Source of the DNA: Ilex aquifolium
Taxonomy: Eukaryota > Streptophyta > Magnoliopsida > Aquifoliales > Aquifoliaceae
Direction: 5' to 3'
DNA length: 64,000 bases
Assembly (NCBI GenBank): GCA_951799425.1
Contig: OX637393.1
Coordinates: 37,645,744 to 37,709,743 of the forward strand
Part shown: piece by piece, positions 34,685 through 44,519 of the stretch
Layout: every line of letters begins with the position of its first letter
How positions within the stretch are numbered: position 1 is the first letter of the stretch
Notes under the pieces: generated by a model
Told to the model about the DNA's origin: nothing
Database searches by the model: none
Seen by the model: only the letters and a program-made list of their open reading frames with translations
Program-made: the position numbers and the translations under genes

Positions 34685-35782
34685 ATGGCTGCCTCTGCTT
34701 CTTCTTTGTTCCAGGAAAGATCCTCCTTTGGAATCGAATGGAAGTGGCATTGTCGCTACTTGTCCCCTTCAATACTTGAATCTTCTGATTTGGTGGATAT
34801 CAAAAAACGGTTTTTCCCTGATCTTGACTTGCCTTTGCGAGTTTCTTCCTCCGACGAGCCTTGCAACTACCTCCCGCGAGGGGAGGCCTGTTTCTTTGAA
34901 GGTGCTATGGACATGGGACTTCGCCTTCCCATTCATCCGGCCATTGGGCGAGTTCTTGCCTATTATGGCCTGTGCCCTTCTCGCCTTTCTCCATGAGGAT
35001 GGGCTGCTATGGTAAGCTTCTTCTTGTTCTGCCGCCTGCATGCTCTTGGCAGGTTCCCCTTTGTCTCTGAGTTCCTGTACTTCTTTGAGATTGAGGAAGA
35101 TGATGCCCCCTGCTTCAGTTTCTTCCGTTGGAGGGATTTCAATTTACGCCCTTTGGTTCTAGATCTTCCCTCCAATCCTGAAGGGTGGTTTAAGCGTTTC
35201 TTCTTCGCCTCTGGAGAGTCTTGGAGGTCTCCTGAGGATCGCTGTCGTAAAGCTAGGATTCCTCGGTCCTGGAAGAGCTTCTCTCGCATCGGTAAGCTCG
35301 AGCCGAGCTCTTTTGAGTACCTTTTTTTTTTTTTTTTTAAAGATATGCTCTTATTATGTCCTTGCTGTGCAGATCCGCCTGACCTGAATTTACCAGGGAT
35401 GGTGAATATCAACGAGATGCTGCTTGTGGAGTCTAAGACTTATTCCGAGCTGATGACGAGCGCAAACCTCTATTTGCTTGGGGCTGAGGCTACTGAGTTT
35501 GAGTTTTCCACTATTCCTTACCCTTCCTGGACCTCTTTCTCTGATTCTGATGAGGACGGGGATTCTGACAAGGACGGAAACACCGTCACGAGTTCAAGGA
35601 AGCGTAAGAGGGATGACTCTCCTTCTCCTGACTCTTTGTCCATCATTTTCCTTACCTCCATTGGTCAAAAGCTTCTCGACTCGCTTCACAAGGCTGAGCA
35701 AGAAAGGGATGAGCTGAAGAAAGAGAATGCTAGCCTGAAGGGAGAGGTTGCTGAGCTGAGATCTGAACTTAAGAAAGACTAG
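34685..35782 (+). pseudogene. antisense gene B of the Tat element, related to gene A, one internal stop
   Basis: Exon 1 is 34685-35291 and exon 2 35373-35782, joined by an 81-bp GT-AG intron in phase 1, the phase of gene A introns 1 and 2. The domain block GLRLPIHPAIGRVLAYYGLC and PSRLSP parallels gene A. A TGA at 34994-34996 interrupts the frame right after this block; the same frame continues for 235 more codons with DSDEDGDSD, a basic SRKRKRDD and a terminal coiled coil (ERDELKKENASLKGEVAELR). Without readthrough the product is a 103-residue fragment. The full length, 338 codons, is much shorter than gene A because the exon 3 and 4 equivalents are reduced. Confidence 0.78.
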
Positions 35783-36370
35783 GATCTTTGTTCCCTTGCA
35801 TCTTTCTTTCTTTTCCTGAACGATACCAGACTATGACCCCTTTTTTTTTTTTACTTTTCCGCACGTTTATTTTCTTGGATATTCTGAATTCTAGTTTGTT
35901 CATTCTTGAGTGTGCATGCCCACATACGAGCTCTTTGTGTTTGAAACATGAACGTAGAAGGAAAACAGAAGATCATGCTTGCACTGACCTTAGTTCCTGA
36001 TTAGTCCCAGAGATCAGACCACAAACATTGATGGAAAACAGAAAATCAGGTTTGTGCTGACCCCAATTCCCAACTGGTTTCCATTGGTCGCACCACGAGC
36101 GTTGATGGAAAACAGAATATCATGTTGGTACTGACCTCACTTCCCATCTGACTTTGTGAGTGCTCTCTGCCGTACTGGACGTTTTAGGGTTTTCGAGGGT
36201 GTAGGTAGTGCATAAGGACCATTAGTCGTGAGGGAAAGACTGTTGGTGTCTCCAAGAAGAGTTCTTTCTTTAATTTGACTGTTGGTGTCTCCAAGAAGGG
36301 ACCAGTCTTGAATTTCACGAACCTAGAAGCTTGTACGCGCCGAGGAGCTGTAGAACTCATCTTGCTTTTG
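35783..36370. repeat. spacer with three 73-74-bp repeats and a 40-bp repeat
   Basis: The phrase ggaaaacagaa..atcatg..gcactgacc recurs from 35960, 36033 and 36107. Further on, gactgttggtgtctccaagaag occurs twice, about 40 bp apart (near 36239 and 36279). No coding role is apparent. Confidence 0.75.
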
Positions 36371-37351
36371 GTAAGCTTGGAAGCTTATCGTTTGAATATG
36401 AGCTGAAGAGCTCATCTTATATTTATAAGCTTTGAAGATTATCGCTTGTTTATGAGCTGAAGAGCTCATCTTGTATTTATAAGCTTTGAAGCTTATCGTT
36501 TGTTTATGAGCTGAAGAGCTCATCTTGTAGTTATAAGCTTTGAAGCTTATCGTTTGTTTATGAGCTGAAGAGCTCATCTTGTAGTTATAAGCTTTGAAGC
36601 TTATCGTTTGTTTATGAGCTGAAGAGCTCATCTTGCAGTTATAAGCTTTGAAGCTTATCGTGTGTTTATGAGCTGAAGAGCTCATCTTGTAGTTATAAGC
36701 TTTGAAGCTTATCGTTTGTTTATGAGTTGAAGAGCTCATCTTGTAGTTATAAGCTTTGAAGCTTATCGTTTGTTTATGAGCTGAAGAGCTCATCTTGTAG
36801 TTATAAGCTTTGAAGCTTATCGTTTGTTTATGAGCTGAAGAGCTCATCTTGCAGTTATAAGCTTTGAAGTTTATCGTGTGTTTATGAGCTGAAGAGCTCA
36901 TCTTGCACTTATAAGCTTTGAAGTTTATCGTTTGTTTATGAGCTGAAGAGCTCATCTTGCAGTTATAAGCTTTGAAGCTTATCGTGTGTTTATGAGCTGA
37001 AGAGCTCATCTTGCACTTATAAGCTTTGAAGCTTATCGTTTGTTTATGAGCTGAAGAGCTCATCTTGTAGTTATAAGCTTTGAAGCTTATCATTTGTTTA
37101 TGAGCTGAAGAGCTCATCTTGTAGTTATAAGCTTTGAAGCTTATCGTTTGTTTATGAGCTGAAGAGCTCATCTTGCAGTTATAAGCTTTGAAGCTTATCG
37201 TGTGTTTATGAGCTGAAGAGCTCATCTTGCACTTATAAGCTTTGAAGCTTATCGTTTGTTTATGAGCTGAAGAGCTCATCTTGCACTTATAAGCTTTGAA
37301 GCTTATCGTTTTTTTATGAGCTGAAGAGCTCATCTTGTATTTATAAGCTTT
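36371..37351. repeat. 54-bp tandem array, 18 units, each with two perfect hairpins
   Basis: Each 54-bp unit consists of ATAAGCTT-TG-AAGCTTAT (18 bp), a 9-bp spacer like cgtttgttt, ATGAGCT-GAAG-AGCTCAT (18 bp) and a 9-bp spacer like cttgtagtt. Both 18-mers are perfect inverted repeats, and nearly all substitutions fall in the spacers. The unit length is a multiple of three, so frames stay open across the array (345 codons on the minus strand), which I regard as a by-product. It lies where gag-pol (from the right) and gene B (from the left) converge. Hypervariable tandem repeats in this position are known for Tat elements. Confidence 0.93.
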
Positions 37352-37421
37352 GAAGACCATTGAAGGGTGAATAAAAGACTTGCTCTTTCTTATTTAAAAG
37401 TAGCTCTATTACAAGTAACAC

Positions 37422-40400
37422 TTACTGAAAAAACTTCTTAAGGTGCTCGGCATTCCACGAGTGAGGTAGAACCTTTCCTTCCTCTGTTTGCAACTCGTAA
37501 TTCCCCGGTCTGATTATCCTTGACACGATATAGGGCCCTTCCCAATTGGGTCCCAATTTCCCATGCGTGGGATCCTTTCTTGCAAGCAGAAGCCTCCTAA
37601 GTACCAAATCTCCAACTTTGAAACTTCTGTGTCTTACCCTCCTGTCATAATACCTCGCAGTTTTCCTTTGGTAAGTACGGACACGGTGCAGAGCTCTGTC
37701 CCTCTTTTCATCCAAGAGATCGAGGTTTAGCAAGAGAGATTCATCATTGTGCTCGGAATCTGCAAACTCCACCCTTGGTGACTGGAGCCCTATCTCCACT
37801 GGGGCCACTGCCTCGGTCCCAAAGGCCAAAGCAAAGGGGGTTTCTTGAGTCGCAGATCTGGCGGTGGTCCTGTAGGCCCACAATACCTCCGGAATGTACT
37901 CCACCCATTTGCCTTTCAGGTTTTCTAGCTTGGTCTTCAAAGCTGACTTTATGGTTCTTATTGTGACCTCTGCCTGCCCATTAGACTGGGGATGGGCAGG
38001 AGCTGAGAAATAGTTCTTGATTCCGAGCTCAGCACAAAAACTTTTGAACTTTGAATTATCAAACTGCTTTCCATTGTCAGATACGAATGCTCTGGGAACT
38101 CCAAACCTGCAAACTATCGACTTCCAAACGAAGTTTTGAACTTTTTGCTCTGTGATCGTTGCCAAAGGTTCGACCTCTGCCCATTTAGTAAAGTAATCCA
38201 CTCCTACGATGGCAAACTTGCACTGCCCCACACCGGTGGGAAGGGGTCCCAGAATGTCCAACCCCCACTGCTGAAAAGGCCATGGGCTTACCACCGAGGT
38301 TAGGAGCTCGGGAGGACAGTGGGATATATTGGCATGCTCCTGGCAAGTTTTGCATTTTCTTACCAAGTCGGTGGCGTTTTTGAGCATGGTGGGCCAATAA
38401 TACCCTTGCCTCAGTACTTTTCCTGCCAAGGCCCGAGCTCCTATGTGATTGCCACATATCCCCTCATGTACCTCTCTGAGTATATAGTTATCATCTTCAT
38501 CTCCTACGCACTTAAGGAGAGGCGTTGAGAATCCTCGTTTATACAGGCTTCCTTGGAGTAGGGAAAATCTAGCTGACCTGGTCCTCAGCTTGGATGCCTC
38601 CTTAGTATCACTTGGCAGAGTCCCATTCTGCAAGTATTCGATGATGGGGTCCATCCAGCTCGGCTGAGCTTCAACCGATAGCATGTCCTCTTCATTGATG
38701 CTTACTGAAGGCCCTGGGAGGTGCTCCACTGGAATTAGCCTATCAAAATCCTCTTGCGAAGCAGTTGCTAACCTTGCCAGGGCATCTGCTCTTGAATTTT
38801 CCGTTCTAGGCACGTGTCTGACCTTAACCTGCACAAATTTTTTCATTAGTTCTCGTACCTTTTTGAGGTAAAGGATCATCTTTTCGCCTCTTGCTTCGTA
38901 ACATTCTTCTATCTGCTTCACCACCAGCTGGGAGTCACTGCAGATCTCCAGCTGCTCCGCTTCCATAGAATGGGCAAGATTGAGCCCAGCGATGACAACT
39001 TCGTATTCTGCTTCGTTATTTGAAGCTCTGAACCCAAATCTAAGGGCGTATTCGACATCTATTCCTTCTGGAGAGGTCAAGATCATCCTTGCACCGCTTC
39101 CCTGAGCATTAGCAGCTCCATCTACCGAAAGCTTCCAGATGGGGAGGTCCGGTATTAAATCTGTGGTCTCCATAGGCGCTGCTGCTGTGAATTCTACAAT
39201 AAAATCTGCCAAAATTTGCCCTTTGATGGCAGTTCTTGGCTTATACCTGATATCAAAATCGCTGAGCTCTACGGCCCATTTAACCAACCTTCTTGAGGAT
39301 TCTGGCTTGTGCAGCACTTGCTTCATCGGCTGATCTGTTGGAACCTCGATAGTATGAGCCTGGAAATAAGGTCTAAGTCTCCTAGCTGTTGTAACCAGAG
39401 CTAGAACGAGTTTTTCCATCTTTGGATATCTCTCCTCTGCCCCCCTCAGAGCTCTGCTACAGTAGTAAACTGGTTGCTGAGCTCTGTCTCGCTCCCTAAC
39501 TAGCGCTGCACTTGTTGAAAAATCTGAAACCGCTAGGTAGAGGGTGAGGACTTCCCCTTCTAAAGGGCTCACCAGAACAGGAGGAGAGCTCATATATCTC
39601 TTTAGGGCTTCGAATGCTTCTGCACACTTGGCATCCCAGTGGAATGCCTTCTTCAAGATCTGAAAAAACGGCTGGCATTTATCGCTGGACCTAGACACAA
39701 AACGGCTTAGTGCAGCTATCCTGCCAGTCAAACGTTGCACCTCTTTCGTCTTGGATGGTGATTGCATTTCCACCATTGCTCTGACCTTTTCTGGATTGGC
39801 TTCAATCCCTCTGCTGCTGACTATAAAGCCCAGAAATTTTCCTGCCGAGACCCCAAATGCGCATTTCGCAGGGTTTAGCTTCATTTTGTACTCCTTTAGA
39901 ATTTGGAATGACTCAGCTAAGTGCTCGATGTGGAGCTCTGCTTTCAGTGACTTCACTAGCATGTCGTCAATGTAGACTTCCATGGATGCTCCTATTTGCT
40001 TCTGGAACATCCTATTCACTAACCGCTGGTAAGTGGCTCCAGCGTTCTTCAACCCGAAGGGCATTACCTGATAACAATATGTTCCCTGTTCAGTTATAAA
40101 GGAGGTCTTCTCTTGATCGCTGGGATCCATCCTGATCTGGTTGTAGCCCGAAAAGGCGTCCATGAAACTGAGGAGCTCGTGCCCTGCAGTGGCATCCACT
40201 ATTAGGTCAATCCGAGGTAAAGGAAAACTGTCTTTGGGGCATGCTCGGTTGAGATCAGTGAAGTCGATGCACAGTCGCCACTTCCCATTAGTTTTCTTCA
40301 CAAGAACTACATTTGCTAACCAAGTGGGGTAATCAACCTCCCTGATAGCCTTGGCACGGAGGAGTTTGCTGACCTCCTCATTGATTGCCCTTTGCCTTTC

Positions 40401-42893
40401 AGAAGCAAAGCTCCTCCTCTTTTGTTTGATGGGTTTGCAAGTTGGGCTCACGCATAGCTTGTGAGTAATAACCGAAGGATCAATCCCTTCCATGTCTTCT
40501 TGCTTCCAAGCAAACACTCCTATATTCACTTTTAGGAACTGGATGAGGAGTCCTTTGAGCTCGGCGTTTAGTTTGGAGCCCACATAAACGAGGTGCTCTG
40601 GCTTCTCATCAAGCTGAACTGGTTCCAGATCTTCCGATGGCATTGGTCTTGTCTCCATTTCATCTCTCATGTCGAGTTCATCCAATTGGATGTTCTCAAC
40701 CTCCTTCTTTTTTATAGAAGCCATGTAGCATTCCCGTGCTACACGCTGGTCTCCTCGGACCACTCCAATTCCATTTTCTGTAGGGAATTTTATGACTAAG
40801 TGATAGGCAGACGGTATTGCTTTCATAGAATTCAGGGATGGCCTGCCAAGCAAGATGTTGTACGCAGATGGTGCATCAACTACTAGGAATTTGACAGTAG
40901 TAGTGGCTTGGCAGGGTGGGTCCCCCAGGGTGAGCACTAGCTGGATTGAACCCAGGGGGAGCACCCTTTCCCCGGAGAATCCCAGCAAGTGAGTGCTTAC
41001 TGGCTCCAGTTTCTCTCTTCCTATTTCCATCTTGTCGTACGCAGGTGCGAAAATAATATCTGCCGAGCTCCCGTTATCAATTAGAACCCGATGAACGGTT
41101 CTATTTGCCACCACAGCTCGTACCACCAATGGATCATCATGGGGGTATTGGCACCCTTCTAAATCAGCATCCGAAAAAGTGATAGCTGTATCTAAGCGTG
41201 GTGCTTTGGATACAGCGTGTACTTCGAGAGCTTCTTCGGCTCTGATCCGCCGGAGGTGCGCCTTCCGAGCTGAGCTTGACTCTCCACCTCCAGCGAACCC
41301 TCCAGATATCACCCTGATTTCCTCTAGAGGCTGCTGGTGTGGTGCAGGTGCCGGCTGCCGAGGTGGTGGTGGTGGAAGAGCTCGATTCTGGTTGTCGTTG
41401 GCTACAAAACGACGCAACTGACCTCGCTGGATCAAGAACTCGATTTCCTTCTTTAGTTGAATGCAATCATCAGTGTGGTGTCCATGATCCCTGTGATAAT
41501 CACAGTATTTTGTGGGGTCTCTCTTTGCCGGGTCTGCCTTCATCCGAGGCGGCCATTTCAAGAACTTCTCGTTTTGGACCTCGTATAATATTTGTGACAC
41601 AGCGGCAGTGAGCGGGGTAAATCGCTGAGGTCCATATCTGGGCTGCAGTTCAGGCTGCATGGGACCCAGACGATCTCTGACATTTCCTCTTCTCTTGGGT
41701 GAGCGGTCCCTGTCCCTCCTTGGGGACCTCTCCCGCCCTTTCTCCTTCCTGGGACTTCGGTCCCTTCTCTTTTCTTCTTTTTCCTTCTCCTTTCGTGAGG
41801 ATGTACCTCCCACCTTAGAAAGGAGTGCCTCTTCGCCATTTATATACTTCTCTGCTTTGGCTAACACCTCAGCCATACTTGCCTGAGGGTTCTTCGATAT
41901 AGAGAACATCAAGTCTTTTGACTGCACTCCCAATCCGGCAATGAAAGCCGTTATAGCAAATTTTTCATCTGGAATGTCTACTTTCAATGTCTCCGAGTTA
42001 AACCTTTGGACGTACGATCTCAGATTTTCTTGGGGCCCCTGTTTCACATTTAGTAGGTGGTAGCTCGGCTTTCGGTATGTCCGAGCTCCTATAAAGTGAG
42101 ATACGAAAGCTATGGAGAGCTCTTTAAAGGATGAAATAGAGGCTGGTGGGAGCCTGTTAAACCAGTTTAGGGCGGAGCCTTTCAGTGTGATGGCAAAGGC
42201 TCGGCAACGCACAGGATCCTGGTATCCATGCAGTTCCATCTGGTTCTTGTAAGTGTTGAGGTGATCAACGGGATCTTTCGTTCCGTCAAAGACCTCTACT
42301 TGAGGCATTCTGAACTTCGGTGGGAGAGGGAAGTGTAGCACTCCCGTGGTGAATGGGGACTCAGTTTGCTGAACCAAGATATCCATGGTAACCGGTGCCT
42401 TGCTTTTAACAGCCTCCTTCATGTGGCTGAGCTCTTGCTGGATGTCTTTGAAGCGTTGTTCCCAGCGCTGCTCTTTCCTGTCCTGAGGATACGGGTAAAA
42501 ATCATCCCTATCCTCCCCGTCGTTCTGACTTTGCACTTCGTCGTTATGGCCATTCCTAGGGGGTATATAAGGAGCATACCCCCTGGTGTGGCTGCTTTCT
42601 CCTCCTTCGCCGACCTCTCTGAGGGGGTCCCAGTGTCGCTGTTCCCGGTAAGGGGGATTACTCTGGCCTTCTTGGGCCGGTCGTGCCTCCTGTGGGCGTT
42701 GTACGAGCTTTGATAGCTCTTCGTTTTCTTTTAGTAATTGTTGGTTGACGAGGCGAAGGGCCTCCAACTCGTTATTAATGGGGGAATTAACCTCGGGAAT
42801 ATTCCCGTGTTGTCTGCCGTTGGTAGCTTCTTGTGGGTCTTGCATTCGTGGTAGGTTTGTTTGACTTCTGCTCATATTTCGTGTCGTTACCAT
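37422..42893 (-). CDS. gag-pol: Tat-lineage gag-pol polyprotein, intact
   Basis: One uninterrupted frame of 1823 codons from ATG 42893. Domains: gag about 180-335; Arg/Lys/Ser-rich linker 365-410; zinc-binding C464-x2-H-x..-C477 (CDYHRDHGHHTDDC); aspartic protease DNGS at D606; reverse transcriptase with D912 and YIDDM at 974-978; a degenerate gypsy RNase H about 1115-1195; a second archaeal-type RNase H 1253-1376 with D1258, E1296, D1320 and D1370; integrase zinc site H1476, H1483, C1514, C1517 and DD35E triad D1546, D1606, E1642. All catalytic residues of the working domains are present. With 99.3% identical LTRs this could be an active, autonomous copy. It would be transcribed from the right-hand LTR. 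Confidence 0.96.
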   Translation of the reverse strand: MVTTRNMSRSQTNLPRMQDPQEATNGRQHGNIPEVNSPINNELEALRLVNQQLLKENEELSKLVQRPQEARPAQEGQSNPPYREQRHWDPLREVGEGGESSHTRGYAPYIPPRNGHNDEVQSQNDGEDRDDFYPYPQDRKEQRWEQRFKDIQQELSHMKEAVKSKAPVTMDILVQQTESPFTTGVLHFPLPPKFRMPQVEVFDGTKDPVDHLNTYKNQMELHGYQDPVRCRAFAITLKGSALNWFNRLPPASISSFKELSIAFVSHFIGARTYRKPSYHLLNVKQGPQENLRSYVQRFNSETLKVDIPDEKFAITAFIAGLGVQSKDLMFSISKNPQASMAEVLAKAEKYINGEEALLSKVGGTSSRKEKEKEEKRRDRSPRKEKGRERSPRRDRDRSPKRRGNVRDRLGPMQPELQPRYGPQRFTPLTAAVSQILYEVQNEKFLKWPPRMKADPAKRDPTKYCDYHRDHGHHTDDCIQLKKEIEFLIQRGQLRRFVANDNQNRALPPPPPRQPAPAPHQQPLEEIRVISGGFAGGGESSSARKAHLRRIRAEEALEVHAVSKAPRLDTAITFSDADLEGCQYPHDDPLVVRAVVANRTVHRVLIDNGSSADIIFAPAYDKMEIGREKLEPVSTHLLGFSGERVLPLGSIQLVLTLGDPPCQATTTVKFLVVDAPSAYNILLGRPSLNSMKAIPSAYHLVIKFPTENGIGVVRGDQRVARECYMASIKKKEVENIQLDELDMRDEMETRPMPSEDLEPVQLDEKPEHLVYVGSKLNAELKGLLIQFLKVNIGVFAWKQEDMEGIDPSVITHKLCVSPTCKPIKQKRRSFASERQRAINEEVSKLLRAKAIREVDYPTWLANVVLVKKTNGKWRLCIDFTDLNRACPKDSFPLPRIDLIVDATAGHELLSFMDAFSGYNQIRMDPSDQEKTSFITEQGTYCYQVMPFGLKNAGATYQRLVNRMFQKQIGASMEVYIDDMLVKSLKAELHIEHLAESFQILKEYKMKLNPAKCAFGVSAGKFLGFIVSSRGIEANPEKVRAMVEMQSPSKTKEVQRLTGRIAALSRFVSRSSDKCQPFFQILKKAFHWDAKCAEAFEALKRYMSSPPVLVSPLEGEVLTLYLAVSDFSTSAALVRERDRAQQPVYYCSRALRGAEERYPKMEKLVLALVTTARRLRPYFQAHTIEVPTDQPMKQVLHKPESSRRLVKWAVELSDFDIRYKPRTAIKGQILADFIVEFTAAAPMETTDLIPDLPIWKLSVDGAANAQGSGARMILTSPEGIDVEYALRFGFRASNNEAEYEVVIAGLNLAHSMEAEQLEICSDSQLVVKQIEECYEARGEKMILYLKKVRELMKKFVQVKVRHVPRTENSRADALARLATASQEDFDRLIPVEHLPGPSVSINEEDMLSVEAQPSWMDPIIEYLQNGTLPSDTKEASKLRTRSARFSLLQGSLYKRGFSTPLLKCVGDEDDNYILREVHEGICGNHIGARALAGKVLRQGYYWPTMLKNATDLVRKCKTCQEHANISHCPPELLTSVVSPWPFQQWGLDILGPLPTGVGQCKFAIVGVDYFTKWAEVEPLATITEQKVQNFVWKSIVCRFGVPRAFVSDNGKQFDNSKFKSFCAELGIKNYFSAPAHPQSNGQAEVTIRTIKSALKTKLENLKGKWVEYIPEVLWAYRTTARSATQETPFALAFGTEAVAPVEIGLQSPRVEFADSEHNDESLLLNLDLLDEKRDRALHRVRTYQRKTARYYDRRVRHRSFKVGDLVLRRLLLARKDPTHGKLGPNWEGPYIVSRIIRPGNYELQTEEGKVLPHSWNAEHLKKFFQ

Positions 42894-42934
42894 CAGTCAC
42901 TGAAAAATCAGCTTATTTGTAGAAGGAACAGTCG

Positions 42935-42952
42935 TTCCCACAGACGGCGCCA
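42935..42952 (-). promoter_or_regulatory. Tat primer-binding site
   Basis: The minus strand reads TGGCGCCGTCTGTGGGAA, three bases inside the LTR. The terminal TGGCGCC is shared with the Athila-like element but the following bases differ, so the primer tRNA may not be the same. Confidence 0.8.
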
Positions 42953-42955
42953 AAC

Positions 42956-43668
42956 TGATGGTGTAAACCTTCGGGAATGAGCTATGGGATCGAAGTATCT
43001 TATCTGAGTGATCTGTATATGGCTTGATATGGTGTCTGAGCTACCAGGCCCATAAAGTGGTGGATGAATGCTATATTTTACGACGTATAGTGTGTGAAAT
43101 ACGGTAGAAGTATAGTGGTTCACCGGCTAGTGAGCTCGGCTAGTCCACTCTCTAATGGAGGCTCTTACTCCCTTGTCTTTATTGATGAAATTGAATGTGT
43201 TACAGTAGAATTATCAGAGTCTTAGGGTTTCTGGTTGTTCTCCTCCTGGCCATGGAGGTTGTCCTCCCCTTTTATGGCCTCATGCTTACCTCTAACACGG
43301 AATTACCTCCTATATTGAAGGGATCGTGCCCTATCTTCATCCATAATTCCGGAGTTACCTCAACTCCTTACGGCTGGCTTCAAACAGAGAGATCTCTGCC
43401 TTCTTTCGTGGGATTCTCCTTAGCTTTAGGAGGGGATCGTGGTTGATTGCGGGTCTAATGCCTTGGAATGGTTCTACTTTCTTTTTAGTGATATCCGTAG
43501 TTACCTTGCTGTCCTTTCATCATTTCTTAACTCGTGTCCTCAACTGGGAGCTCTTAGCGCTGACTAGATGAGCTCTGGCCAATGCCGGATGAGCTCTGCT
43601 TCTTCTGTCTGAGCTCCCGACCTGAGCTTATTTCCTGAGCTCGTGTCTGTTCATTTCAGGTATCATCA
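42956..43668 (-). repeat. Tat 5' LTR
   Basis: 713 bp, partner of 29452-30164. The differences I can see are at about 43008, 43020, 43127, 43250 and 43396. Confidence 0.96.
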
Positions 43669-43977
43669 AGAAGAATTCCATAGTTTCACCTAAGAAATAC
43701 TGTGTAAAAAGGCTCACAGCCAAAAAATCCACTATAATCGCTCTCTTCTTCCTTAAGTAATACAATCTCCAAGGAGCAAGAGCCTTCATTATAATGGATG
43801 TAGCCTTAATCTTTCGACTGATGTGAACCACGTATATCTTGGTCTAATATTAACATTTACTTCCCTATTGTTCTAAGTATTCCCAAAGTCCACACTAGGC
43901 TTCAACCCCCGGTTGTTCTATAATTTGGTAGAGTAATTTCGAGCACCATCCATATTAATTCCCCAACATTTTCATCA

Positions 43978-44383
43978 TAGAACTCGTAAAAATACTAAAA
44001 ATACACTTATTATTTCATTCAATTTTCATTACAATGTCCTCTGTTAACCTAAACCCACTCTGTACCTCGCCCTCATCCATCTTAGTATTTCTTTATCTCT
44101 CCATCCCTTCTCCTTTTGGCCCAACCCCCAGATCCATCCACCTCCCCTACTCAAGTCTCTTTTTCTTCCTCCATCCATATCCAAGAACTCTCTCTCTCTC
44201 TCTCTTGCTATTTCTCTTTATATTTTTTTCTACTCTTTCTGTCCGCTCCTCCCATTTTCTCCTCCTACTTTTTATTCATTCTATTTTTTTAATATGCTCC
44301 CTTCATGACTTACAACTTACAGGTTGTGTATACAAAACCATGCATAGTCACATATGCATCTCTATTTGGCTACCACCTCCACC
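43978..44383. other. non-coding, pyrimidine-rich
   Basis: Contains a (CT)n run at about 44190-44203. No gene was seen. Confidence 0.5.
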
Positions 44384-44506
44384 TTTTTTTTTTTTTTTTT
44401 TTTTGGGGGAGGGGAAGGGAGAGGGGGAGGTGACTTGAACCCTTGACCTCAAGAAGACAAAGCCTTCACAAGATAAGGAGTACCATTAGACCAAAGGCCT
44501 GTTGGT
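44384..44506 (-). mobile_element. short tRNA-derived SINE with target duplication
   Basis: Read on the minus strand it starts at 44506 with aacaggccTTTGGTCTAATGG (box A-like TGGTCTAATGG), has box B GGTTCAAGTC, then a CT-rich stretch and a terminal A21. A perfect direct repeat CCACCTCCACC flanks it (44373-44383 and 44507-44517; 13 bp if the following TT is counted). The body is only about 100 bp. Confidence 0.82.
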
Positions 44507-44519
44507 CCACCTCCACCTT

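Larger units (their letters stand above)
29452..43668 (-). mobile_element. young, apparently complete Tat-lineage Ty3/gypsy retrotransposon
   Basis: Both LTRs are exactly 713 bp and differ at about 5 positions (99.3% identity). They are flanked by a perfect 5-bp duplication AGAAG (29447-29451 and 43669-43673). Reading right to left: 5' LTR, TGGCGCC primer site, one gag-pol frame with a second archaeal-type RNase H, a 54-bp hairpin array, two genes on the opposite strand, polypurine tract, 3' LTR. The dual RNase H and extra genes between pol and the 3' LTR are Tat-lineage traits. At 14.2 kb it is within the range of that lineage. Confidence 0.96.
28963..43977 (+). mobile_element. older Tat-type LTR, split by the young Tat element
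   Basis: The left part 28963-29451 starts TGATGATGATGG and has a TATA-like GTGTATAAATAAAA at about 29418. The right part 43674-43977 contains ggagcaagagcc and a gtgaaccacgtatatctt segment usual near the end of plant gypsy LTRs, and ends TTTTCATCA. Joined, it would be about 790 bp. I found no target duplication, so it may be a fragment rather than a solo LTR. Confidence 0.45.

Noticed and set aside
36371-37351. Regular repeats and spacers resembling a CRISPR array
   Set aside because: The spacers are near-identical rather than unique, the unit is palindromic throughout, and the setting is a plant retrotransposon.
36323-37360. 345-codon open frame on the minus strand made of an 18-residue repeat (MSSSAHKQTISFKAYNYK-like)
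   Set aside because: The frame exists because the 54-bp unit is divisible by three. The conserved feature is the pair of hairpins, not the protein, and it has no domain.
41179-42713. Several open frames on the plus strand opposite the Tat gag-pol
   Set aside because: They are shadows of the conserved minus-strand polyprotein and show no domains or splice structure, unlike the antisense genes at 30814-35782.
44384-44506. A tRNA gene
   Set aside because: Box A and B are present, but the arms do not fold as a tRNA. The A tail plus target duplication fit a SINE.
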